Below, one piece after another: positions 42,761 to 52,285 of a stretch of 64,000 nucleotides of DNA. Position 1 is the stretch's first letter. Every line of letters starts with the position of its first letter. A model generated the notes under the pieces. The model searched no databases, was not told the DNA's origin, and saw nothing but the letters and a program-made list of their open reading frames with translations. Made by a program: the position numbers and the translations under genes. This stretch comes from Rhodocollybia butyracea (lineage: Eukaryota > Basidiomycota > Agaricomycetes > Agaricales > Omphalotaceae). The stretch is taken from positions 1 to 64,000 of the forward strand of contig JADNRY010000112.1 of the NCBI GenBank assembly GCA_015501585.1, given 5' to 3'.

Positions 42761-43083
42761 ATAGCTTGGAACAGTCGTTCACCAATAAACCAATACATAT
42801 TCATTTTACAGCTATCTACTATAATTCCTGTGAGGCTGTTCCTTAGACAGTATCCTTGGCCGGTTTCCTACCTTCCTTCCCTTAAACTTGTTGTATCAGG
42901 TTGACTGTATTGATTTGATAAAATACGTCAAAAACCTTGAAACCTTGAGACTGAATATACACTGTATATAGACCTTTCAGATTTCTTACTACCCTCAATG
43001 ACTGGCATTGCTTAAGCAATCAAAACAAGATTGTAAAACTAGAGAACAAGACAGATATATCATGTTTCTAAGCAAACAAGCAA
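42761..43083. other. 3' flank of F3
   Basis: Shares ACAGCTATCTACTAT...TGTGAGGCTGTTCCTTAGACAG with 61820-61865, the 3' flank of F4, so F3 and F4 are copies of one unit. No gene is seen. Confidence 0.4.
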
Positions 43084-44739
43084 TTAAACCTGAATTCCAT
43101 TCGTCCCAGCAACCACCACTCTCAATCCCTCCTTGTCTAGAACCCGTAGCGGTTTATAGACTTCCGCGTCAACCTCTCGCCAATTAAACTTGAGAACAAC
43201 CGACCGTATGCAGTCTCTGCCCATCGCAGACATTGTCACAGAAAGATCTGAACCAGGTCTAAACCACCGGGATTCGACCATCCTAACAAAAGCAGAGTCG
43301 TCGAATGTTCTGGTTCTGTAGTTGGGATCCAGATGAAGAGTGTGCAGTTTCGGAACTAAGGAGATCGAAGTGAGTTCATGCTGGATTAGACTCAACATGA
43401 GGTATGAAGTGATTGGACTGCGGGGAGTATTGTACACACCACTCATTATTTTGTCATCAATTTCAAGATGGAGTAGAGAAGGCATGACTCGAAGGACTGC
43501 GATAAGGTCTGAATCAGAGAGGGATACACTGCGGAGGGTGAGTGTGGAGATCACACAAGATGATCGGGATATGAATGAAATAAAATTCTCTGTTGACCAA
43601 GGATAAGGTTCAATCCGGTCGCTCTCTAACACAATCGCCCTCAAGGAAGGTAAGGCAAATGACAACAACACCATTTTCATGTATGACTTTGGATAAAATC
43701 CATCCCCTGCCTCGATAACAAGTGATGTTATGTTGGGCCAAGTGTAACATGCACCATACTCTGGATCATTCTCCCAACCCTGGAGTTCAAGAGATTTGAT
43801 GGAAGGGCATCTGTGCAGCGCTTCCACCAATTTGGAGAAACTTTTTCGGAGATTTAGATGACGAAGTTGGTGGTACGGAGCTTCGGAAGGAAGTATATTG
43901 TTAGTGGCAAGGGTGCAAAGTCTCGGAGAATGTTCAAAGCAATCCAAGTCACCATGGGGAATATCCAACTCTGTAAGTAGAGGAAAATGCAACTCGGACC
44001 ACAGTGACGGTATTGTGTGGTGTCTGAGCGATTCGTAACCATTAAGCCTGAAAGTTCTCCAGCGGTGAGCATGCTGTGCGAGGTAGATGAGCGAAGGAAA
44101 CTCTGTTCCATCATCCACCGATATAGACAGTGCAACCCTCAATGGCCAATCACCCGATTTTTCCAAATATCGAGCGACAGTATCAGTGAAACCAATTAGG
44201 GCTTTCGCTTGGTCGGATGAGACGGCCTGTATCTCCACCTCTACGTTAGCCCACAAATTAGGTGATGACAACGCAAGTGTACGCCAACGGGAGCACACTG
44301 TGCTGATCACCATTGTAGGGAGGTAGGTGATAATAGGAGATGTGAGTTTGGTGGGAGGTCCCCAGTTTAGGAACCATGGGTAGCTCTGGAGGAAATTTTC
44401 TTCACACACGTACTGGAAGATATTCAACAAGATCTCGTTTGACAGCTTCCGTATCGGTGACAGGAGAGAGCGAAGCTTGGATTGCTGTTTCTCAAGTCGT
44501 TGTTTTTCGGCCTGAACAACGATGATTTGCTTCTGGAGGCGAGCCACCTCAGAATCATGATCCTCGATATCTTTATCCGCTAGGGCCAGCATTCGTTTGA
44601 TCTCTTCTGCTCGCTCTGAGCTAACCACGAATGGACCAAATTCTAAACGAAGTTTGCGGTCAAGATCTTCTAGTTCCTCAGAGCTGAGGTTTATGCGTGT
44701 TTTCAAGGGCTGAGCACATGGTGAACCCAGTGAGGCCAT
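43084..44739 (-). CDS. F-box protein F3, intact
   Basis: Uninterrupted frame of 551 residues from the Met at 44739 (MASLGSPCAQPLKTRINLSS). The frame is open for 12 more codons upstream to 44775, but the Met used here is shared with F1. Coiled coil at about residues 40-85, F-box at about 85-130 (LLSPIRKLSNEILLNIFQYV), VCSRWRTLALSSPNLWANV, a leucine-rich half, and the ending RVLDKEGLRVVVAGTNGIQV. Family role: SCF ubiquitin-ligase adaptor, by analogy. It shares a short divergent intergenic region with M3 (45117). Confidence 0.85.
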   Translation of the reverse strand: MASLGSPCAQPLKTRINLSSEELEDLDRKLRLEFGPFVVSSERAEEIKRMLALADKDIEDHDSEVARLQKQIIVVQAEKQRLEKQQSKLRSLLSPIRKLSNEILLNIFQYVCEENFLQSYPWFLNWGPPTKLTSPIITYLPTMVISTVCSRWRTLALSSPNLWANVEVEIQAVSSDQAKALIGFTDTVARYLEKSGDWPLRVALSISVDDGTEFPSLIYLAQHAHRWRTFRLNGYESLRHHTIPSLWSELHFPLLTELDIPHGDLDCFEHSPRLCTLATNNILPSEAPYHQLRHLNLRKSFSKLVEALHRCPSIKSLELQGWENDPEYGACYTWPNITSLVIEAGDGFYPKSYMKMVLLSFALPSLRAIVLESDRIEPYPWSTENFISFISRSSCVISTLTLRSVSLSDSDLIAVLRVMPSLLHLEIDDKIMSGVYNTPRSPITSYLMLSLIQHELTSISLVPKLHTLHLDPNYRTRTFDDSAFVRMVESRWFRPGSDLSVTMSAMGRDCIRSVVLKFNWREVDAEVYKPLRVLDKEGLRVVVAGTNGIQV

Positions 44740-44744
44740 CAAAT

Positions 44745-44773
44745 TGAATAAGCGCGCAGAAAAGATTGGCGCC
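44745..44773 (-). promoter_or_regulatory. GGCGCC...GCGCGCTTATTC box before F3
   Basis: On the minus strand TTGGCGCCAATC is followed by GCGCGCTTATTCAATTTG, ending about 5 nt before the F3 ATG. It has the same arrangement as at F1 and F2. Confidence 0.5.
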
Positions 44774-45008
44774 AAACGATATCTGCGCCGGTAACTTCCT
44801 TCCTTCCTTTGACATTCGAGTCAGTGACGCTCAGCTTGGACCCATTGAAAGTGTGCTGCGTGTATTTCACCAACTCCTGCCCACCATCTCAGATCTCAAC
44901 GCTCGCTATGATTGTCGGCCCCTGCGGCCATAGGTAGACACGAGCTATGGCAAGTCTACGCAAGATTGTTTGAAGTACGTGAGGTACGTTAACAAAACAC
45001 GCGTAAGG

Positions 45009-45022
45009 TTTTGGCGCTTATC
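45009..45022 (+). promoter_or_regulatory. GGCGCTTAT box before M3
   Basis: TTTTGGCGCTTATC lies about 95 nt upstream of the M3 ATG. M2 has TTTGGCGCTTATTC about 90 nt upstream of its start, at 25224-25237. Confidence 0.45.
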
Positions 45023-45116
45023 ACGACTGCGGTCTTTCTCTTACCCATCGATATCAACTTTGCAAAAAAGACGCTTAAATTTTTCGAGTAACAAGAGAAG
45101 GTCCGATACAGGAGTC

Positions 45117-45923
45117 ATGGATAACAGCCCTTTCTATGCTTATATTACCAGCACGAGTCCTGTATGTCCTTCTTCTTCCATCTTTTCCACGCTGAAACCT
45201 TTTACAATTACTCAGACTCTTAGGCTCATGCCTAGCCGATCACTCATGGTGTTCTCAAACAGCAGTGTAGCTGACGAGTGGTGGCGCTTTGTTTCTGCTG
45301 CACCCACTTCAGGCTCCGGCTCCACCAACTTCTCCTCGTACCTTGCCTATCTCCTCGCCGACGAAGGTTTTACTATCACTCGTACTTCCGCACAATTATA
45401 CATGTGTATATCCAAATACGGGGCAAACGATCTTATCTATAGTATCTTTCAGCTCACACCAATTTGCGATAAATTCGAGGGAAAATTCTTCGTGGGACAG
45501 ACATCGTCGATTGTCCTTTCAACGACGTTGACGGAACACATCAGTGGAAATTGGTGAGAGTACCTTTAATTCCGACACTACCCCGTATTGAACTTTTATA
45601 GGTATTATATACGAGCAAAACACGACCATAACCTCTATTGGATGGATCATCTTTCACAAGATATAACGATAACAACTGCACCAGTACCCACTGCATTCAA
45701 AATCGTTGGAATTGATGTTCCAGAAGGAACAGTCCTTATAGGCTCGGACAAGATCAAACTTCTTCTGCGGGGGCAGCGGGGGCGGGGTGGTGAACGTTTC
45801 TTGTCAGACTATGTGGACCCTTATGATCAATGGAAACGGCTGGTCATCGCAGAAGAAGGAGAACCAGCGGTGTTTTTTGTTTTCTGCATTGGGGGATGGG
45901 AGTATCACCGGACTCGAGTATGA
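45117..45923 (+). CDS. Gene M copy 3, altered C-terminus
   Basis: Exons 45117-45161 (MDNSPFYAYITSTSP), 45216-45553 (TLRLMPSRSLMVFSNSSVADEWW ... TEHISGNW) and 45602-45923. The protein is 234 residues. Compared with M2, a T run is one base longer at about 45870 (GTGTTTTTTG against GAGTTTTTG). The ending EFLFSALGDGSITG is therefore replaced by VFFVFCIGGWEYHRTRV and a stop. It also has an extra Gly/Arg-rich stretch (LLRGQRGRGGERF). It may be a functional variant or an early pseudogene. It is divergent from F3 and followed by C4. Confidence 0.6.
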
Positions 45924-45989
45924 TTGGATAAGCTATGAGCTGGTTAATGCTTGTGGACCACGATAGCAGCGTAGATAAGATTAGACAAG

Positions 45990-47220
45990 GAAGCGCCAAA
46001 CAATACATAACTTGATTTGTTCCTTCATCTCTCCTACAGCAATTGTGTTGTATTCTCAGACCAAGCAGCCAAAAACAACGAAAACCTCGACAGAATACTA
46101 TAAAAAAGGCACAACTCTTATTTTACCATCTCAATCCTATGATAATCCTACCAGTTCGTCGTCTTTAATTCTTAAGCTTAGACCGTGGCGTGTACATGTT
46201 CTGGTCTAACTGTGTTTTCTTCTACAGGCACTGAAAAAAAACAGCCAAATGGAACGAGATCAAGTATCTTCGAATACACTCGAAGCGTGTTAACCAACAA
46301 CGTCCGTGATACGGCTTCATACCAGTCAAGCGGACTGGGTATTGTTATAACACACAGACGGGCATGCAAAAGCAGAAATAAACATGCAAGGGAGGATAGT
46401 GGCGCTGGATCTGGACGAACCTTTATCGAAACGGTCGCGAAAAGGTGCTTCGTGTAGCTCAGATGACCTTGGGAGTTCCAACGACGATGAAGCACTTATA
46501 ATCTTTTGCTTTACCATGGAAACCAATACGCAAATACAAGGTAGGCTTTTTTTCTGCTTCCTTAATCCTGAATATTGAATCTCGCCTAACCCAGAGCTTC
46601 CAATGTATCCTAACGCCAGCCAACCATCTCTTTCCAACAAAGACCTTGTTCCTACGCCGACTCCTTCAATCTCTATGCCATGACTCGACCACTGTGCACC
46701 ATGACCTATGCCAGATCTACTGGCCCACTGGTTCCTCGGAACCGTAATATGAAGAATTTACCGTTTCCTGCGATCACTCGAATACATCCACAACCTCACA
46801 TCCAAACTGAAACTGAAACCCAATCCCGCATAACCTTCCACCCTCCGGCTGCACCATGCTCCACAACCGTCCTACCCTCTCGAATATTCCCTGTCACCCA
46901 GGTGTTCTACCGTGATAACGAAAAAGCATGTTTCGTGATGAGGTGTAACAATGATGTCTCGATGATGGGGAGTTGCCTGTAGCTTGTGTGAGGTTTTGGG
47001 TAGTGGCGACAGATGCGAGCAGAAGGATTTCGTCTGAGTCGAGATTTGCGAGGGGCGCAGGAAGTATACGGAGGTGATAGAGCATTTTGAAGGGTACATG
47101 GGCTTGCGGGTGGGTATTGCAGGGAGTATGAGAGGATGCGGTATGGACGTGTGTATGTTTGGCCTTGTGTTTTGGGTGGTGAGAGGGAGAGGAGGGGCAA
47201 TAATGTGAGACGAAGGCAAT
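45990..47220 (+). pseudogene. Family C copy 4, decayed
   Basis: Leader GGAAGCGCCAAACAATACAT at 45989-46008, then EYTRSVLTNNVRDTASYQSSG, LDLDEPLSKRSRKGASCSSDDLGSSND with a GTAGGC intron after ETNTQIQ, and QVFYRDNEKACFVMRCNNDVSMMGS at about 46898-46975. The final part resembles that of C1. Frames change between these pieces. No recognised domain. Confidence 0.5.
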
Positions 47221-47224
47221 GGGG

Positions 47225-47890
47225 CTTTGAGAAGTGAGTATCTGTTGCGGGACTTTACCTCGGAGGCTTCAAGCCTCAGTCTGTTTGGCTCGTTAGGGCC
47301 CGTTACTCGTTCCTAGACTCTTCCTGGCTCCTCATAGATCGAGGACAGCATCGAGCATGGTTTCGTGCACTTCACGAGTTCACATGGCTCCATCAGGATG
47401 ACTTTGTGGTCAGACTTTTCTTTTCCCTTGGCTTATCCCAGCTTCTGGTGGAACGTCGACAGGTGGACGTTAATTATGGGAGATGAGACTTGAGGAGTAT
47501 TTGTTGTAGGCTTTCACTTCGCAAGTTCGTATGGCTTCAAAGCTCAGGCTGGTCGGTTTCGGAACCGTCCCTTGTTCCTGGCTCTTCACGGCTCCTCAGC
47601 TTCTCATGGAACAAAACAGATGGATATAAGAAGAGACAAGTGCGCGGTTTCGGCTTCACTTGCAAGCTCGCAAGGCTTCGAAGTTCGGGATGACTTTCTG
47701 GTTAGACTGTTCGGTTTCGTATGGGACCGGTACCGTTCCTTGTTGCTTTCCAGCTTCTCGTGTGACGAGATAACAAGAGCAGACGGATGTAACAAGATGA
47801 CTGCATAGCGTATCAAGCAGGGAGCATCGAGCTATCCGACGCCGAAGAACTCGAGTTCGAGGTACACCCCACGTGCAGTACCTCACTGGC
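47225..47890 (+). repeat. Repeat Q copy 4
   Basis: Several head-to-tail versions of the Q unit: AGTTC.ATGGCT, then CAAAGCTCAGGCTGGTCGGTTTCGG (in pieces) and CAGCTTCTCGTG. It follows C4. Confidence 0.4.
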
Positions 47891-48357
47891 GCAAAACACA
47901 CTTTTTCCTTTATTTCGTCAGACATATCCGGCCATGCTATGGGGGTTACTATTGAATTTAGATCAGTCGTTGATGATGTCGACGAGCTTTAGAAGGGTAT
48001 CTGGGATCGTTATTGCCACGTTCTTTGTGGAACAAGACCGGATGGACATAACACTACTAGGCATTGAGTACTTGAGTATCAGCCATATTCGCAGATATCC
48101 CGGAGATATTAGATCCATGATCATGTCGGCGCTGAGCTGTAAAACTAGGGTTAAGATTGAAGCTTTGAAGAGTATGAGTGAGTATGTAAGATAATGCATA
48201 ATTTTTTTCGTTAATCCAATCACCTGCTTCACCAAGAACAGTACAAAATGATGATGTGCCTCTATAGTTATAGTTGTATCTGCGTAGATATTTGATTGAG
48301 AATGTCAAATATCTTTGCGTCGAATAAGATATTCGAGTAGATCATATGCGCATAGAA
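47891..48357. other. Upstream region of G2
   Basis: No gene is supported. Confidence 0.3.
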
Positions 48358-48372
48358 TTTCGGCGCTTATTC
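48358..48372 (+). promoter_or_regulatory. GGCGCTTATTC box before G2
   Basis: TTTCGGCGCTTATTC ends 18 nt upstream of the preferred G2 ATG at 48391. Confidence 0.45.
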
Positions 48373-48390
48373 AGAAAAACTTCTTCCCAG

Positions 48391-49965
48391 ATGACTCCAC
48401 CTCGCCCAGGATATACTAACCCACCTGTTAACCTCAGTTCTGAGGAGCTCTCCGCGTTGGAAAACAATCTCCGCTTCGAATTTGGACCATCCGTGATTAC
48501 CTCAGAACGAGCAAAGGAGCTCAGGACAATGTTGACTCTGGTGGACAAAGATATCGAAGGTCTTAGTCCTGAATTAACTCTGCTCGAGACACAGACAGCC
48601 AAGCTGGTCTTGTTGCTCTCACCGATGCGGAAGCTGCCAAACGAAACTTTATTGCACATTTTGCAGGATGTATGCGACGAAAATCTTCTCCAATGCTATC
48701 CGTGGCGAATGAACGAAAATCCTCCCACTATGACATCTCCCATCATCACCTACCTTCCTACCACGGTAATCAGTTCTGTATGTTCTCGTTGGCGTAACCT
48801 TGCCCTGTCGTCACCTAGTTTGTGGACAAATCTCGTAGTGAAGACCTACACTACGTCCTCAGTTGAAGGAGAGACCTTTGTTGGTTTCACTGATACAGTT
48901 ACTCGATATCTCAAAAGATCGGGTAACTCACCATTAAGCCTTAAACTGACTATAGAAGGCCCAACTGAATTTGAGGAGATTCCTTGCCTAGTCAAACTTA
49001 CACAGCATGCTTGTCGTTGGAAAACGCTCAAGTTGTCGAACTCCGACCATTTACTAACGGAGTACCGCATCCTCTCTGGAATATGTTTTCCCATGTTGAA
49101 TATCGTCGAGGGTGCTACCTCAGAGGATTTGGATCTTTTCGGGGATTGCCCGAGCCTCTGTGCACTTACCACCTCTGGCCAGTCTCTGCCAACATACAAG
49201 AACTTCCACAATCTAGAGCGTCTTAGATGCACGACCCAGCCACTGTCGTGTTTGACTTCCGCTCTTCCCAGCTGCCCTTCTCTAAAGTCTCTCGAGTTGG
49301 GTATTATCCATGATGACCTTGTTCTAAAAGATACACAGCTACAGAGGACATGGCATAACATCACATCATTTGCTCTTTTAAATTGCGACACATCAGATGA
49401 GATGTTTTCCTACTTCAACTTTCCTTCCTTAAAGAAAATTGTGGTATATGGCTGGCCAGGTTGTGACTGGCCAGCCAATACTTTTACTTCATTCATCTCC
49501 AGATCGTCTTGCATGATCACATTTGTGCTCTGGGGCCTAAGTCTGTCTGATTTGGACCTCATTGCAGCCCTTCAAGTCATGCCCGCCCTACTTCACCTCA
49601 AAGTCAACGATATGGTGGATCAGTACCAGAATCCTGTTACTTTGCATCTCATCTCCAGCCTAACTCTCCACAAATCCACTCCCGTCTCCCTAGTTCCAAA
49701 ATTGCACAGTCTTCATTTGAGATTCATGTATGCTGATCCATTCGACGATGTTGCTTTCGTTAGCATGATTGAATCACGCTGGTTCAAACCTGGTTCAGAT
49801 CTATATGCGGAGATGTTAGCAAGGGGGAGAAGTTGTATCCGATCTGTTGTTCTCGAGTTTGTTTGGCGAGAAGTTGATATGGACATCTACAAACCGCTAC
49901 GGATTTTGGATGCGGAGGGATTGAGAGTAGTGGTTTCTGGAATGAATGGAGTACAGGTAGTATAA
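48391..49965 (+). CDS. F-box protein G2, intact
   Basis: Uninterrupted 524-residue protein (MTPPRPGYTNPPVNLSSEEL); the frame is open to 48346 upstream. Coiled coil at about residues 35-75 (ELRTMLTLVDKDIEG), F-box at about 80-125 (LLSPMRKLPNETLLHILQDVC), VCSRWRNLALSSPSLWTNL, leucine-rich half, and the ending RILDAEGLRVVVSGMNGVQVV. It forms a subfamily with G1, distinct from F1-F4 (NLSSEELSALENNLRFEFGPSV). It lies on the plus strand, unlike the F copies. Family role: SCF adaptor, by analogy. Confidence 0.85.
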   Translation: MTPPRPGYTNPPVNLSSEELSALENNLRFEFGPSVITSERAKELRTMLTLVDKDIEGLSPELTLLETQTAKLVLLLSPMRKLPNETLLHILQDVCDENLLQCYPWRMNENPPTMTSPIITYLPTTVISSVCSRWRNLALSSPSLWTNLVVKTYTTSSVEGETFVGFTDTVTRYLKRSGNSPLSLKLTIEGPTEFEEIPCLVKLTQHACRWKTLKLSNSDHLLTEYRILSGICFPMLNIVEGATSEDLDLFGDCPSLCALTTSGQSLPTYKNFHNLERLRCTTQPLSCLTSALPSCPSLKSLELGIIHDDLVLKDTQLQRTWHNITSFALLNCDTSDEMFSYFNFPSLKKIVVYGWPGCDWPANTFTSFISRSSCMITFVLWGLSLSDLDLIAALQVMPALLHLKVNDMVDQYQNPVTLHLISSLTLHKSTPVSLVPKLHSLHLRFMYADPFDDVAFVSMIESRWFKPGSDLYAEMLARGRSCIRSVVLEFVWREVDMDIYKPLRILDAEGLRVVVSGMNGVQVV

Positions 49966-50143
49966 CAATAATGTTCGATGTGCTTTTGGATCTGTGATAT
50001 CATGTTTGTATAAATCTTGGTATTCCAGTTTTCTTGAAATTCTGCTACAGTGTGTTGTATATTGCCAATGTGGCAACTCCGGAGATTAGGTAGCCGGATC
50101 GGTATGTTCATATGTCCGTATCCTTACTCATCGTATTAGCAAT

Positions 50144-50267
50144 ATTATACAGTATGTACAGTATATAAGGCTCTCTCCAAAGCCAGTATCTATAGTAGTT
50201 ATCCAGTTCTCTTCTATCTCTCAAGCCTCACGGCTTATTCAGTTCCCTGCGCCGAGTATTTACAACA
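50144..50267 (+). mobile_element. LTR fragment a
   Basis: Shares GTACAGTATATAAGGC, GCCAGTATCTATAG, GCTTATTCAGTTCCCTGCGC and the end TATTTACAACA with 57004-57194 and the split LTR at 58076-60517. The TATATAAGG is placed like an LTR promoter. No internal retrotransposon sequence is attached. Confidence 0.55.
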
Positions 50268-50379
50268 CAGTGCTCCTGTATTATTTAGTTATGTCTAAAG
50301 TAGACTAGGCTTTTTCCCCCAATTTGTCCAAGGGCGCTTAGCCCACTGCAGTTACGGCGCTTATTTCAAATGTAAGTTT

Positions 50380-51440
50380 CTTTCCCAACCGCGTCGTCTT
50401 TGGACTATGACACCGTCATTTTCCCACTGCATTTTTCTCTACAGGCATGTCGAAAACTAGCTCAACACTAGTAGTCGACGAAAGAATTGCCACGGAACAA
50501 GATGCTACAGGCACGAGAGCGACCGCCAAACGAAAACATACAGCATTTGTATAAATGTTCACATATCAAACATTCTCGAAATCTCTTGGGGCGTGTTATC
50601 AAAGTACCCAGCACAAACTCTCCGAAAAACGTGCTCGGAAGATAGAAGAAGAAGAGCATGGAACATGAATAGTAGGGTTGAATCCGGACAGAGGGTGCGG
50701 AAAGCTGCTTATGACTCTGATCACTTTGTGAGTTTATCTTGGTCGTTTCTATCCCTGATACCTATACCGATTGTCCACTAGCACGCCTATAGTCCGGCGA
50801 CGGTGAAACATTTAACGTTTATATCCTACGTTATACCGAATAAATAACAGCAACACAAAGGTGTGTTTTCCTTCCTTATTCCTGAATGCCACTTCCTTGA
50901 TTCAGTCCTAACGTATCGTATTCTTCAGTCATCCACTCAACCAATTCCCAGTAAACCCCGCTCGATCATCTCTGTCAACAAAGATCTTGCTCCTACGCCG
51001 GCCCCTTCAATCTCTATGCTGAGCAAGATCCACCGCCACGCTGGTTGTGAGGAACCCCAATACGAAGCTCTTTCTCGATCGCTCGAAATGTCCTCGGATA
51101 CCGATACATCCATATCCACATTCACTCCCACACGCACATCCACATCCTCTAACACATCACTATTGCAGCTGCCATCCCAACCTCTCCCCAAACCGGAACC
51201 GAAATACTGACAGTGGACACTATAACTCTCCCGCAACCCCCCCTACCCCTCGAGCTTACCTGCATCTCCCACGTAAACCACGTAAACCAGGTGCTCTACC
51301 GCGATACTGAAAAGACGCGTTGGAGGTAGATGGGGATGCAGCGGGTGGAGAGGTCATGGAGCTTCTTGAGGGGTACATGGATTGCAAGTTGGGGTATCGC
51401 AGAGAGTAGATGTTGCGTTTGCATTTTGGGCGGTGAGAAG
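50380..51440 (+). pseudogene. Family C copy 5, decayed
   Basis: Pieces in order: GGCGCTTATTTC box at 50355-50366, RVRKAAYDSDHF at about 50693, an intron-like GTGTGTTTTCC...TCTTCAG, LAPTPAPSISM, QYEALSRSLEMSSDTD, a Thr/Ser/Pro stretch, then YRDTEKTRWR at about 51298 and GYMDCKLGYRRE at about 51374. Several frames are used and the DDVSMVG part is lost. Confidence 0.45.
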
Positions 51441-51479
51441 GCGATGTTGACGTGAGGTTAGGAGGCCCTGAGGGGTATT

Positions 51480-51895
51480 TGTTGCGGGGCTTCGATACCC
51501 TCAAGCTGTTTGGTTTCGGATGGGACCGTTCCTCGTTTGTTAGCTCTTCTTACCTTCTCGTGGAACGGTTACGAGGAACGGATGGACGCAGCGGGAGGAC
51601 AGTATCGAGTAGGGAGTGTTGAGCATATCGACGCTGGAAGGATTTCCATTTCAAAGTATTCCGGATGGGGACTTGCCTCTCTGGCACGGCTTTCTTTTTT
51701 CATTGGCGGTCGTTATCCCGCCACGCTATGGGGTGTGTTATTGACCTCATCTCCGTGTCTTGCTCTAACTTCTATCTATAGCCCTCTTCCCGTTTGCGTT
51801 CATCACTTACGTCTCTGTCCCGTAGATCATCCCTATTACGGTGCAATACACTGTACCTTTAGAGCGATATTCTCTCTCTTTTTGCGAGGTTAATG
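51480..51895 (+). repeat. Repeat Q copy 5
   Basis: Contains GGACCGTTCCTCGTTTGTTA and CTTCTCGTGGAACGGTTACG, followed by AAGTATTCCGGATGGG. It follows C5. Confidence 0.35.
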
Positions 51896-52285
51896 TATCT
51901 CTTTAGGGACGGTGATAAGTATCGCAACTCTTGTGGCTCTTTTACCCTCCCTATCTGTGTACATGTTATTTAGTTGTTTTAGCTTGATCTTTCAAAGGAC
52001 AGAGCCTAGAGTACGAAACTGAGTCAAAGTTTGCAGTACAATCATCTTCGTAGTAGTTCCCATATCAGCGCTCTAACTTCAAACTGATGGAGATGCCTAT
52101 TCCTGTGTTACTGCCCCCTTTCACTACACTGACGCAGCGTTTACAATAGTAAATTTGATGAATCTATGACCACAGGTACCATCTATGTGAGAGCAATACT
52201 TGATGATGGTTGCAGAGGCCTTCCCGGCTAGAGCACTGTACTTATATCCATGACTAAGTCTATGAGCTACTTTTTCGCCGCCAAT
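51896..52285. other. No supported gene
   Basis: Presumed upstream region of the DUF6533 gene. Confidence 0.3.
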
